Shown piece by piece: positions 7,296 through 15,085 of a stretch of 24,222 nucleotides of DNA. A program made the position numbers and the translations under genes. A model generated the notes under the pieces. That model was not told where the DNA came from, did no database searches, and was given only the letters and a program-made list of their open reading frames with translations. How positions within the stretch are numbered: position 1 is the stretch's first letter; each line of letters opens with the position of its first letter. The stretch comes from DSXH01 sp037446915. GTDB lineage: Bacteria > Bacteroidota > Ignavibacteria > Ignavibacteriales > Melioribacteraceae. The stretch is taken from the NCBI GenBank assembly GCA_037446915.1, contig JBBIHP010000037.1, forward strand, positions 1 through 24,222. Direction: 5' to 3'.

Positions 7296-8041
7296 TCCTC
7301 TGAGTATCTGTCTAACCTGAATTTTTCCCCTAAATACATTTTTCTTACATCATTATCTTGTGCGAGTAGATCGGCAGTACCTTCCTTAAAGATCTGTCCG
7401 TTAATTAAAATATAAGCTCTATCAACAATGCTCAAGGTTTCATGAACGTTATGATCGGTTATTAGTATTCCGATATTTTTGTTTTTCAAATTAGCAACAA
7501 TGTTCATAATATCTTCAACAGCAATCGGGTCCACACCCGCAAACGGTTCATCGAGCAGAATAAATTTTGGTTCGGTTGCAAGGGCTCTGGCAATTTCAGT
7601 TCTTCTTCTTTCCCCGCCACTAAGCTGGTAACCCATAGTCTTTCTTACTTTAACGATTCCAAGTTCTTCAAGTAATTTTTCCTGACGCTCTTTCCTCTCT
7701 TTATCAGGGAGATCCAGCATTTGTAGTATTGCCATAATATTATCTTCAACTGTTAATCGGCGGAATATCGAAGCTTCCTGTGGAAGATAACCAATCCCCT
7801 TTTTAGCTCTTTTGTACATCGGTTCATGAGTGATTTCATTGTTATCAAGAAAAACTTTTCCCTCCAGAGGTTTTATCATTCCAACAATCATATAAAATGT
7901 TGTGGTTTTACCTGCGCCATTTGGTCCAAGCAGCCCAACTACTTCTCCCTGTTGAACAGAAATAGAAACATTATTTACAACTGTTCTTTTCTTATAGACT
8001 TTTTTTAATCCTTCACTTCTTAAGATCGATTTATATTCCAT
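7292..8041 (-). CDS. lptB: LPS export ABC transporter ATP-binding protein LptB
   Basis: A 249-residue ABC ATPase that powers extraction of LPS from the inner membrane with LptF/LptG and LptC. Walker A GPNGAGKT is at 39-46, the Q-loop glutamine at 88 (YLPQEAS), the signature LSGGERRR at 140-147, Walker B ILLDEP at 161-166, and the switch histidine at 197 in TDHNVHET, a block typical of LptB. It starts 11 bases inside the end of the LptA-like gene, so it is the last gene of the Kdo/Lpt run. No lptF or lptG gene is in the window. Its stop overlaps the convergent small gene by four bases and no terminator is visible. Confidence 0.96.
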   Translation of the reverse strand: MEYKSILRSEGLKKVYKKRTVVNNVSISVQQGEVVGLLGPNGAGKTTTFYMIVGMIKPLEGKVFLDNNEITHEPMYKRAKKGIGYLPQEASIFRRLTVEDNIMAILQMLDLPDKERKERQEKLLEELGIVKVRKTMGYQLSGGERRRTEIARALATEPKFILLDEPFAGVDPIAVEDIMNIVANLKNKNIGILITDHNVHETLSIVDRAYILINGQIFKEGTADLLAQDNDVRKMYLGEKFRLDRYSED

Positions 8042-9431
8042 AGTATAGCAGTTTGTTCAATTTAGAAAAAATTTTATTTGCCTTATTACCAAGTATTGAT
8101 TCTTTTGTCGGTCTGTTTTTAATTATTATGAAGGAAGGAATTGTAAACTCTTTTTCTTTCCCTTCAATCAAATTTTCCGGATGATACTCACTTACCGGGT
8201 TACCATAAAATTTAACTTCTGTTACAGCATTATCCTCAAAAAATATTACCGTTCTTTCGGAACTGGATTTTAACAGTCCGTTCGGTTCATCATCTTCGAA
8301 AAGATAATAAATACTCAGGACACTTCCTGTAACTTCAGTTTTTTCGAGTCCATTTTCACCGAACATCATTTCGATATTCCTACCGGAAATCTGGTCGTAC
8401 TTAAAATCATATTTTTCATTTGAAGAAATTATTGATGCGTTTGAGTTAATCAATAGCCGCTTAAGCTTATTATTTTGTAAGTAAACATTAATTGAGTCGC
8501 CAATTAATTGAGTGTTTTCATTCCACATGACAGGTGGTTTAGTTGCACTCTCCGGTTTATATGTATAAAGGTAATCCGAATTCCGGTAAAGGATTGTTAT
8601 ATCATTTATAGATGCAAAATCTTTACGTGCAATCAAAACCGAGTCGGTGGCAACTACTCTTTTGGTTGAGTCGTCGTAAGATTCCATAAGCTTTGATGAT
8701 ATTACCAGAGTATCGAGCTGACCGTTATTAGTAGTATCAACTTTAACAAGGAAAGGATTTTCATAAATTTTAGTATAGTTCTGATTATTATAATCTTCAA
8801 GACGATCTGCAAATATGGCAAGACGGTTCTTGGGATCGTAAATCAAAATATTATTGTAAGCAAAAGAAATTTTTGTATTTCTAAAGTGAGTTAGACTATC
8901 AGCAAAGAGTATAGATGATGAGTCCCTCACTTCCACGTTACCGGCAGCAACTGCTTTATCTTCTTCATTGTAATATGTCATTCTATCTGATAGTAAGTTA
9001 GTAAGTTGATCATAAAGTTTTACGTTATCATAAAAGAAGGCTCTTTTTTCATCAAAATAATAGTAGCCATTTTTAGAACTAAGATTAACGTGCCCGTCGA
9101 AAAGTGAAATCCCTGATTTTGAGTGGGCAACTTTTGTATCTCCGTAATAGTAACCAATATCTGTATTGATAATTACGCTATCCTGTTTAACAACCACCTT
9201 TCCAATCAATTCCGCTTCGTTCCTTGCTAAATATTGAATCGCCTTAAGACATGTAATTCTAACATTACCCTGGGTCATAACAACATTACCATGTACTTCT
9301 CTAACCATTTCACCATTTATCATTTTACCGAATAAACTATCCCCGTTAACCGTGATCATCTGTCTCTCTTTTTGAGCAAATGCTGAAAAAGTAACAAATA
9401 GAGAGATCAATATTGTAATTGTAAAGCGCAC
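8031..9431 (-). CDS. OstA/LptA-like periplasmic LPS transport protein
   Basis: A 466-residue exported protein: a signal peptide at 1-20 ending AFAQ, then a long beta-rich region of OstA-like repeats (GNVVMTQGNVRITCLKAIQY, then LIGKVVVKQDSVIINTD, LFDGHVNLSS, AAGNVEVRDSS). These repeats form the beta-jellyroll spine along which LPS crosses the periplasm in LptA. It is more than twice the length of E. coli LptA (about 185 residues), as is usual for the long OstA-like proteins of Bacteroidota relatives. It lacks an LptD-like outer-membrane barrel. It sits between lptC and lptB with a 1-base overlap upstream and an 11-base overlap downstream, which supports the assignment to LPS transport. The C-terminal portion after about residue 300 is less recognisable. 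Confidence 0.85.
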   Translation of the reverse strand: MRFTITILISLFVTFSAFAQKERQMITVNGDSLFGKMINGEMVREVHGNVVMTQGNVRITCLKAIQYLARNEAELIGKVVVKQDSVIINTDIGYYYGDTKVAHSKSGISLFDGHVNLSSKNGYYYFDEKRAFFYDNVKLYDQLTNLLSDRMTYYNEEDKAVAAGNVEVRDSSSILFADSLTHFRNTKISFAYNNILIYDPKNRLAIFADRLEDYNNQNYTKIYENPFLVKVDTTNNGQLDTLVISSKLMESYDDSTKRVVATDSVLIARKDFASINDITILYRNSDYLYTYKPESATKPPVMWNENTQLIGDSINVYLQNNKLKRLLINSNASIISSNEKYDFKYDQISGRNIEMMFGENGLEKTEVTGSVLSIYYLFEDDEPNGLLKSSSERTVIFFEDNAVTEVKFYGNPVSEYHPENLIEGKEKEFTIPSFIIIKNRPTKESILGNKANKIFSKLNKLLYYGI

Positions 9432-9967
9432 TATTTCTTCTTTTCGTTAACTGTTGCAGAATATGTTACATTAAAAATTACATAGTTGTGAAGATGCTGA
9501 TCGGATTCCAAACCGTATCCTTCAATTATTTCTTTTGATGATCTAATCGATACAAATTTATCTGTAGTAATTTTCTCGTTAGAATTTTTCCACTTTAACT
9601 CTTGTGTAGTAAGAACGGTTCCGCTGTCGTTAACTGCTACAACACTGTCTATTGCATACATGTCCATAGTTATATCATCTACCTTACCACGTTTAGATGT
9701 TAAAGTCGTGGTAACCTTCTGTTCAGAATTGTAGAAATGTATTTTTACACCTTCCAGCATAGTTACTTTCTGCATTTCATATTTTTTTAGATGATCGGAA
9801 AAAAGGACGGCTCTAATTCTACCTTCGTTAGTAAAAGTTATTTTGGAATTCCAGCTTTCATGCGACGGGATTTCTGTTTTCGTACCATCATCTTCAATTA
9901 ACGGTTTTATTTTCTCTTCGGAACAGGAGACCAGAATTATCATAAGTACTGCAGCTAAATACCTCAT
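9431..9967 (-). CDS. lptC: LptC-like LPS export lipoprotein
   Basis: A 178-residue protein with a lipoprotein signal (hydrophobic 4-13, lipobox LVSC, Cys15). The mature part resembles the LptC domain: ITFTNEGRIRAVLFSDHLKKYE, then MLEGVKIHFYNSEQK, LTSKRGKVD and LKWKNSNEKITTDKFVSI are the alternating strands that hand LPS to LptA. E. coli LptC is held by a transmembrane helix; a lipoprotein anchor is the common form in Bacteroidota relatives. The start overlaps the end of kdsD by four bases and the stop overlaps the LptA-like start by one base, so the three are coupled. Confidence 0.85.
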   Translation of the reverse strand: MRYLAAVLMIILVSCSEEKIKPLIEDDGTKTEIPSHESWNSKITFTNEGRIRAVLFSDHLKKYEMQKVTMLEGVKIHFYNSEQKVTTTLTSKRGKVDDITMDMYAIDSVVAVNDSGTVLTTQELKWKNSNEKITTDKFVSIRSSKEIIEGYGLESDQHLHNYVIFNVTYSATVNEKKK

Positions 9968-10965
9968 CTTGTCTGAAGTCCCAGTTTAACAAGGTCGTGT
10001 AAATGAACTACCCCTTCAGGATAATAATTTTCGTTAACAACGATAAGTGATGTGATATTGTAATTTTCCATCTGCTGTAATGCAAATGATGCAAGTAAAT
10101 CCTTATTCAAAGTTTTTGGTTTTTTAGTCATTACATCGCCGGCAGAAAGATTTTTTATATCAAGAGTTTTTTCGAGTAATCTTCTTAAGTCGCCATCGGT
10201 GATTATTCCGGATAATTTACTGTTATCATCAACTACACACGTCATACCAAGTCTTTTAGACGTGATTACGAATATCGTATCTTTTATAGAGGTCTTCTCA
10301 TTAACGACCGGGACATCATCGCCTAAAATCATAATTTCCGAAATTTTAAGTGAGAGTCTTTTACCCAGACTTCCACCCGGATGAAGCATTCCAAAATCCT
10401 CTTTTGAAAATCCCTTAAGCTCAAGCAGAGTTATAGCTAATGCATCGCCCATTACTAATGCTGCAGTTGTTGATGCTGTAGGTGCAAGATCGTATGGACA
10501 TGCTTCTTCTTTTACACTAACGTTCAGAACGATGTCACATTCCTTAGCCAATCGCGAATCAATTTCTCCGAGCATTCCAATCAATATTACGTTTATCCTC
10601 TTAAGCATAGGTATTAGTTGAATAAGTTCTTCGGTATGTCCGCTTTTTGAAATCAGAATTACGATATCATCTTTCCTAACCATACCGAGATCGCCATGCA
10701 ATGCATCTGTTGGATGTAAAAATATTGATGCTGTGCCGGTTGAATTCATGGTCGCAACTATTTTTCTGGCAATTATACCCGATTTACCTACACCGGTAAA
10801 TACAATTCGCCCTTTCGAATTAAGAATTACATTAATCGCTTTTACAAATTCATTATCTATACTGTTAATAAGGTTTAATACAGCATTCCCTTCAATGCTT
10901 ATTATCTCTTTACCTTTGGTTAGAATTTTTTCTTCCGACACGTTTCCTCTAAATTTTATTTTCAA
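9964..10965 (-). CDS. kdsD: Arabinose-5-phosphate isomerase (KpsF/GutQ/KdsD)
   Basis: A 333-residue isomerase that converts ribulose 5-phosphate to arabinose 5-phosphate, the first committed step of Kdo synthesis. An N-terminal SIS domain (about 30-190) has GVGKSGIIARKI at 58-69, HPTDALHGDLGM at 84-95 and ISKSGHTEE at 105-113; MLHPGGSLGKRL follows the SIS fold. Two CBS domains occupy about 205-330 (SEIMILGDDVPVV, then GIITDGDLRRLLE, then VMTKKPKTL and GVVHLHDLVKLG). This SIS plus two CBS layout is the full-length KpsF/KdsD form. It overlaps kdsC upstream and lptC downstream by four bases each. Confidence 0.95.
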   Translation of the reverse strand: MKIKFRGNVSEEKILTKGKEIISIEGNAVLNLINSIDNEFVKAINVILNSKGRIVFTGVGKSGIIARKIVATMNSTGTASIFLHPTDALHGDLGMVRKDDIVILISKSGHTEELIQLIPMLKRINVILIGMLGEIDSRLAKECDIVLNVSVKEEACPYDLAPTASTTAALVMGDALAITLLELKGFSKEDFGMLHPGGSLGKRLSLKISEIMILGDDVPVVNEKTSIKDTIFVITSKRLGMTCVVDDNSKLSGIITDGDLRRLLEKTLDIKNLSAGDVMTKKPKTLNKDLLASFALQQMENYNITSLIVVNENYYPEGVVHLHDLVKLGLQTR

Positions 10966-11447
10966 TTACGGACATTCTTTACTAATACTAAAATTTCATT
11001 AAGAATAGAATTTATACTTGTTCCCTTCAAAACATACTTAACAGATCTTTTAACCTCTCTTTTAGCCCATGATGGCGCTGCAGATAAACCGACTTTAGCT
11101 AACAGAGGTAAATCCAGCACTTCATCACCGGCATAGAATACATTTTTATAATTGAGTGAAATCCGGTTAAGTAATTTATCGACCGCCTGAACTTTTTCAA
11201 GTGTTGATGATATCAAAAATATTTTTTCAATTTTACCAAGCTCCGTTATTAATTCATCCTGATTACGTGCTGTTACAATTCCGAACATTAATCCAGAAAA
11301 CGATAATTCTTCAGAAAACTTTTTAATCTCCTGAATAATCTCCTCAACCTGTTGGACAGTTAAATTTTTATTACGAACAAGAACGCCATCCAGATCGAAT
11401 AAAAAAAGTTTAATCTCCTTTAGAATTACAGAAAGATCGTTTTTCAT
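10962..11447 (-). CDS. kdsC: KdsC-like HAD phosphatase (Kdo-8-phosphate phosphatase)
   Basis: A 161-residue HAD-family protein. Catalytic motif I is FDLDGVLV (17-24), motif II threonine is in IVTAR, the motif III lysine is probably in LEKVQAVDKLL, and motif IV is AGDEVLDLPLL. The late block AAPSWAKREVKRSVKYVLKG resembles the C-terminal region of KdsC. It would remove the phosphate from Kdo-8-phosphate in the cytoplasm. It is coupled by four-base overlaps to kdsA, which makes its substrate, and to kdsD. It departs from typical KdsC after motif I: the usual flap block with TDG, then E..K.F..RDG.GI is not recognisable. The function is therefore drawn partly from context. Confidence 0.82.
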   Translation of the reverse strand: MKNDLSVILKEIKLFLFDLDGVLVRNKNLTVQQVEEIIQEIKKFSEELSFSGLMFGIVTARNQDELITELGKIEKIFLISSTLEKVQAVDKLLNRISLNYKNVFYAGDEVLDLPLLAKVGLSAAPSWAKREVKRSVKYVLKGTSINSILNEILVLVKNVRN

Positions 11448-12253
11448 TTCTTTACAATAGAATCAATTTCTTTAATTGTGATTAATAATTCCTTTAATGA
11501 AGTTAAAGGGAATTGACTTGCAGAATCGCTTAAAGCTTTTTCTGGTTCAGGATGCACTTCCAGAAATAATCCATCAATACCAACAGCGGTAGCAGCTTTA
11601 GCAATAGTGGGAATAAACTTACGTTCCCCGCCGCTTACACCACCCTGACCTGGAATTTGAACAGCATGAGTTGCATCCATAATAACCGGGTAACCAAATT
11701 GTTTCATTATTTCCAACCCCCGCATATCAACTACAAGGTTATGATATCCAAATGTAGTTCCCCGTTCTGTAAGAAGAATTTTTTTATTACCGGTAGATTC
11801 AATCTTCTCTGCAACATGTTTCATATCCTCGGGTGCCAGGAACTGTCCTTTTTTAATATTTACAACTTTGCCGGTTTTTCCCGCCGCAATTAATAGTTCT
11901 GTCTGTCTGCACAGGAAAGCCGGTATTTGAATTATATCGGCAATTTCTGAAACAAATTTTATTTCATCTTCTGTGTGAACATCTGTAAGGATTTGTAATC
12001 CGAGCTCTTCTTTAACTTTTTTAAGTATTTGAATAGCATCTCCCATTTGTATCCCTGAGAATGAGTTGATGCTTGTTCTATTGGCTTTTTTATAACTTGT
12101 TTTGAATACAAAGGGGATACCTAATTCATCTGTAATCTTTTTAATCTGCTCTGCAGTAGAAAATGTTATTTCTTCATTTTCAATTACACATGGACCTGCA
12201 ATTAAAATGAATGGAAGTCCATTACCGATTTTTATTTTACCTACTTCAACCAT
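11444..12253 (-). CDS. kdsA: 3-deoxy-8-phosphooctulonate synthase (Kdo-8-phosphate synthase)
   Basis: A 269-residue enzyme that condenses phosphoenolpyruvate with arabinose 5-phosphate to Kdo-8-phosphate. Diagnostic blocks: IAGPCVIE (18-25), FKTSYKKANRTS, TDVHTEDE, IQIPAFLCRQTELL, NIKKGQFLAPEDM, MDATHAVQIPG, FLEVHPEPEKALSDS. Cys22 in GPCVIE, with the later His, Glu and Asp, are the metal ligands of the metal-dependent class (Aquifex type); the E. coli enzyme has Asn in place of the Cys. I chose the ATG at 12253, which has AGGTG six bases upstream; a GTG at 12262, directly against the ruvB stop, would add three residues. It overlaps kdsC by four bases. Confidence 0.96.
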   Translation of the reverse strand: MVEVGKIKIGNGLPFILIAGPCVIENEEITFSTAEQIKKITDELGIPFVFKTSYKKANRTSINSFSGIQMGDAIQILKKVKEELGLQILTDVHTEDEIKFVSEIADIIQIPAFLCRQTELLIAAGKTGKVVNIKKGQFLAPEDMKHVAEKIESTGNKKILLTERGTTFGYHNLVVDMRGLEIMKQFGYPVIMDATHAVQIPGQGGVSGGERKFIPTIAKAATAVGIDGLFLEVHPEPEKALSDSASQFPLTSLKELLITIKEIDSIVKK

Positions 12254-12262
12254 TATAGGCAC

Positions 12263-13294
12263 CTAATTAAATAAATTTTCCTGGTCTTTAATTTTACCGC
12301 GCTTTTTATTAAATCTTGTATATGCAAGGTCTGTTGCTTCTCTTCCTCGTGGTGTTCTTTGAATAAATCCCTGTTGAATTAAAAACGGTTCGTAAACTTC
12401 TTCAATAGTACCGGCATCTTCATTTACAGCAACGGATAATGTATTAAGCCCAACTGGACCACCGCTGAATTTTTCGATAATAGTAAGTATAATTTCTTTA
12501 TCCATTTCATCCAAACCAAATTCATCAACCTCTAAAGCAGTAAGTGCTTTTTTAGTAATTGAAGCGTCGATTGTGGTCTTATTCTCGTAGTCTGCAAAGT
12601 CGCGAGTTCTTCTAAGTAATCTGTTTGCAATTCTTGGTGTTCCGCGCGACCGCTTTGCTAATTCGACTGAAGCGTCCTCATCGATTTTTATATCGAGTAA
12701 TTTAGCAGATCTATCAATTATTTTTTTAATCAGGTCAGATTCATAATAATCGAGTCTGGATTTAATACCAAACCGGTCTCTTAGCGGAGCTGTTAATAAA
12801 CCGGCACGCGTTGTAGCGCCAATCAATGTATATTTAGGAAGTTTTATTTGAACTGTTCTTGCACTCGGTCCGCTATCAATCATAATATCAAGTTTGTAAT
12901 CCTCCATTGCAGAATAAAGATACTCTTCAACAACGGGACTCAACCGGTGAATTTCGTCAATAAACAGCACTGATTTTTCTTCGAGGTTAGTTAAGATGCC
13001 AGCTAAGTCACCGGGCTTTTCTAAAACGGGTCCTGATGAAACTTTAATTTTTACACCGAGTTCATTTGCAATAATATGCGCAAGAGTAGTTTTTCCAAGT
13101 CCGGGAGGTCCGGTTAGTAAAACATGATCTAAACTATCTTTTCTTTTCTTTGCAGCGCCAATAAAAACTTTAAGATTGTCCGTAATTTTTGATTGACCTG
13201 TAAATTCAGAAAATGTTTTTGGGCGGATTGATTGCTCAATTTTCTTTTCTTCTTCTGCGGCAACCGGATCTAAATTATCTGATCTTTTTTTCAA
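12263..13294 (-). CDS. ruvB: Holliday junction branch migration helicase RuvB
   Basis: A 343-residue AAA+ motor that drives branch migration with RuvA in recombination repair. It begins with the typical RPKTFSEFTGQ (24-34). Walker A is GPPGLGKT (62-69), Walker B FIDEIH (111-116), sensor 1 GATTR (159-163), and the C-terminal winged helix carries the QRTPRGREAT block near the end. The N-terminal tail before residue 22 is charged and variable, as is normal. It lies 11 bases after the acyltransferase gene and its stop is next to kdsA, so a DNA repair gene is embedded in a run of envelope genes. Confidence 0.97.
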   Translation of the reverse strand: MKKRSDNLDPVAAEEEKKIEQSIRPKTFSEFTGQSKITDNLKVFIGAAKKRKDSLDHVLLTGPPGLGKTTLAHIIANELGVKIKVSSGPVLEKPGDLAGILTNLEEKSVLFIDEIHRLSPVVEEYLYSAMEDYKLDIMIDSGPSARTVQIKLPKYTLIGATTRAGLLTAPLRDRFGIKSRLDYYESDLIKKIIDRSAKLLDIKIDEDASVELAKRSRGTPRIANRLLRRTRDFADYENKTTIDASITKKALTALEVDEFGLDEMDKEIILTIIEKFSGGPVGLNTLSVAVNEDAGTIEEVYEPFLIQQGFIQRTPRGREATDLAYTRFNKKRGKIKDQENLFN

Positions 13295-13305
13295 ATTTTC
13301 CCTTA

Positions 13306-14409
13306 CTAAATTTCTGTAGCTGTAAATTTATTTTTTTTGATCAACTTATATCTCTCCAATCCCATTACCATTAATGCCATTAATATTACCATAATAATTG
13401 CAGATATAAGTGAAGTGTAGAGATCCATTCTCCTTGAAAAAATATAACTAAGTCCGGGAATCCAGGCACTTCCATATAAAATAATAACATGAACGGCATA
13501 AACAAGAAGTGTATGTCTTCCTACCTGTTTAACAAATTCCGGAATGGATTTTAATTTTAACGCAACATAAGACATTAAGCTGTTTAATAAAATTACCCAC
13601 CCTAATCTCATCGTAATTACATACAGGTTATCAGTCCAGAATTCTTCCCTATTGTATAATAAATATTCAAGAAATTCCACAATACGCGAAAGAGTAAGAA
13701 ACGCCAATCCAATAATAAGTAAACGTTTAGAGAACTTAACAGTAGTAAATGAAACTGGATTATGAGCAAGATAGCTCCCTAAAAAAGCCCCGCTTAGAAC
13801 ATACCCTGCCCATGGGAATAAAGGGAAAAATGACCCTGTTCCATGATAAAGGTAAGCTGCAAAAGGAATGGGAATATAGTTTGCCCAATTAACTTTTTCT
13901 GTAATTGAAAATAAACCGAAGAAAAATAATGCACCTAATGCAAATATCAGCTGGTTACTTATTTTTAGTTTTTCAGATAGAAATGAAAGTATCAAAATGA
14001 ATAACAGTCCAAAACCGATTAAATGTAATGCATCGACTGTGAAAAATCCCATCCACTGATCCTGCCTGACCACACTAAAATCAAAAACTGTATATGTTGG
14101 ATATCTTAGTAAATATCCAATAAGTAGAAGAATAATAAATCTTTTAATTCCTTTTTTAACTCTTGGATTGTAAAAAAAAGGTTCATTGTGAGAGAAGAGT
14201 AAAAAAGTAAATGCAACTCCGGATGTAAACATAAAAATTGGTGCTGTAAAACCTCTTATGGTAAACCACATACCGAAAATTGAAGAATCCAATGTGCGGA
14301 ATTCATCGGCAAGAAATGTATCTATTGTATGCCCTTGAACCATCATTAGAACAGCAAGTGCTCGCATCATATCAAGAAATATGATTCTGATACGGTTGTT
14401 GTACGACAT
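13306..14409 (-). CDS. Multi-pass membrane acyltransferase, HGSNAT/DUF1624-like
   Basis: A 367-residue integral membrane protein with about ten hydrophobic segments. It opens with RIIFLDMMRALAVLMMVQGHTID, the pattern of the heparan-alpha-glucosaminide N-acetyltransferase-like family (DUF1624, PF07786), with its conserved Asp, Arg and His. VDALHLIGFGL corresponds to the conserved D-L-IG block of the family, and VGRHTLLVYAVHVIILYG near 295-312 to the late acyltransferase-like motif. It may acetylate a cell-envelope sugar; the acceptor is unknown. The ATG at 14409 is the likely start; the codon before it is TTG. It is the first gene before ruvB, with an 11-base gap, and a TATTTTTG element lies about 25 bases upstream. 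Confidence 0.75.
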   Translation of the reverse strand: MSYNNRIRIIFLDMMRALAVLMMVQGHTIDTFLADEFRTLDSSIFGMWFTIRGFTAPIFMFTSGVAFTFLLFSHNEPFFYNPRVKKGIKRFIILLLIGYLLRYPTYTVFDFSVVRQDQWMGFFTVDALHLIGFGLLFILILSFLSEKLKISNQLIFALGALFFFGLFSITEKVNWANYIPIPFAAYLYHGTGSFFPLFPWAGYVLSGAFLGSYLAHNPVSFTTVKFSKRLLIIGLAFLTLSRIVEFLEYLLYNREEFWTDNLYVITMRLGWVILLNSLMSYVALKLKSIPEFVKQVGRHTLLVYAVHVIILYGSAWIPGLSYIFSRRMDLYTSLISAIIMVILMALMVMGLERYKLIKKNKFTATEI

Positions 14410-14431
14410 CAAAAATCCATTTAATATAATT

Positions 14432-14439
14432 CAAAAATA
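14432..14439 (-). promoter_or_regulatory. Candidate -7 element (TATTTTTG) for the acyltransferase-ruvB-kds-lpt run
   Basis: On the minus strand this reads TATTTTTG, a match to TAnnTTTG, 22 bases before the ATG at 14409. A TTG occurs 23 bases upstream of it (14463-14465), rather farther than the usual 19-20, so the match is only moderate. It is downstream of the terminator at about 14480-14504, which fits a new transcription unit. Confidence 0.4.
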
Positions 14440-14479
14440 AAGAAAGAATCGGTTTATTAAAACAATAATGATAATTAAC

Positions 14480-14504
14480 AAAAAACCCCCGAATGGGGGT
14501 CTTT
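14480..14504 (-). terminator. Rho-independent terminator of the B12-binding domain gene
   Basis: On the minus strand, ACCCCC, loop ATTC, GGGGG is followed by a run of six T. The core stem of five G-C pairs is at 14486-14490 and 14495-14499, and flanking A and T runs extend it. It lies about 20 bases beyond the stop of the B12-binding domain gene. The structure also has T-rich flank on the plus strand, but no plus-strand gene leads into it. Confidence 0.85.
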
Positions 14505-14522
14505 TTCCATCTTAATAAGTGT

Positions 14523-14930
14523 TTATTTCTTTGGATGATTTACAACCCATTCTTTTAAGAATTTAACAATATCTGTTGTAGATGTACCCGGAGTAAAGAG
14601 TTCTCCAACACCCAGTTCTTTTAATTTGTTAAGATCGTCTTCAGGAATTATTCCACCGCCAAAAAGTAAAATGTCATCAACCTTTTTTTCTTTCATCAAA
14701 TTTAAAATGCGTGGAAAGATTGTCATATGTGCACCGGATAAAATACTAATCCCAATAGCATCAACATCCTCTTGAATAGCAGCTTCAACTATCATTTCCG
14801 GAGTTTGGCGCAAACCAGTGTAAATTACTTCCATTCCAGCATCTCTTAAAGCAGCCGCAACAACTTTTGCACCTCTATCGTGACCATCTAATCCGGCTTT
14901 TGCTACTAATACCCTTATTTTATGTTCCAT
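14523..14930 (-). CDS. Standalone B12-binding domain, methylmalonyl-CoA mutase small chain/C-terminal type
   Basis: A 135-residue cobalamin-binding domain. The base-off/His-on signature is complete: DGHDRG at 15-20 (His17 is the cobalt ligand), GISILSGAH near 60-68 (the S-x-L part) and LLFGGGIIP near 88-96 (the GG part). It opens KIRVLVAKAGLDGHDRGAKV, very close to the C-terminal domain of methylmalonyl-CoA mutase (McmA2). In split mutases this domain is a separate polypeptide that pairs with a catalytic chain. That chain is not next to it here, so it must be encoded elsewhere. It is transcribed alone, with its own promoter and terminator. Isobutyryl-CoA or ethylmalonyl-CoA mutase partners are possible alternatives. 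Confidence 0.9.
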   Translation of the reverse strand: MEHKIRVLVAKAGLDGHDRGAKVVAAALRDAGMEVIYTGLRQTPEMIVEAAIQEDVDAIGISILSGAHMTIFPRILNLMKEKKVDDILLFGGGIIPEDDLNKLKELGVGELFTPGTSTTDIVKFLKEWVVNHPKK

Positions 14931-14968
14931 AACTTTCCTGTTAATTAAAAAATATTTTCTTACCAGTT

Positions 14969-14999
14969 CAAAAATAATATCAGTTTAGCCCAAATACAA
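14969..14999 (-). promoter_or_regulatory. Bacteroidota-type promoter of the B12-binding domain gene
   Basis: On the minus strand, TTG (14999-14997) is followed after 20 bases by TATTTTTG (14976-14969). The spacing is identical to that of the promoter at 5349-5379. The predicted leader is about 30 bases, ending with AGGAAAG shortly before the ATG at 14930. Confidence 0.55.
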
Positions 15000-15052
15000 T
15001 TGATGCCGGAGGTAAGATAAAAGATACATGATTCTGGAATTTAAATATGAGC

Positions 15053-15085
15053 CGGATAGATAGATCTATTTACGGGATCTATCCG
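15053..15085. repeat. Perfect 9-bp inverted repeat across the kdsB stop codon
   Basis: CGGATAGAT at 15053-15061 and ATCTATCCG at 15077-15085 are perfect inverted copies separated by 15 bases, and the kdsB stop (15066-15068) lies in the loop. No T-run follows on the minus strand, so it is not a standard rho-independent terminator. It may be a 3' stabilising hairpin or a protein site. Confidence 0.5.

Noticed and set aside
12254..12262. GTG start for kdsA directly next to the ruvB stop
   Set aside because: The ATG at 12253 has AGGTG at good spacing and gives the normal N-terminus; the GTG remains possible but less likely.
14931..15065. Gap between the B12-domain gene and kdsB searched for a small gene or RNA
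   Set aside because: Apart from the promoter and the inverted repeat at kdsB, no open frame with a ribosome site or stable structured RNA was recognised.
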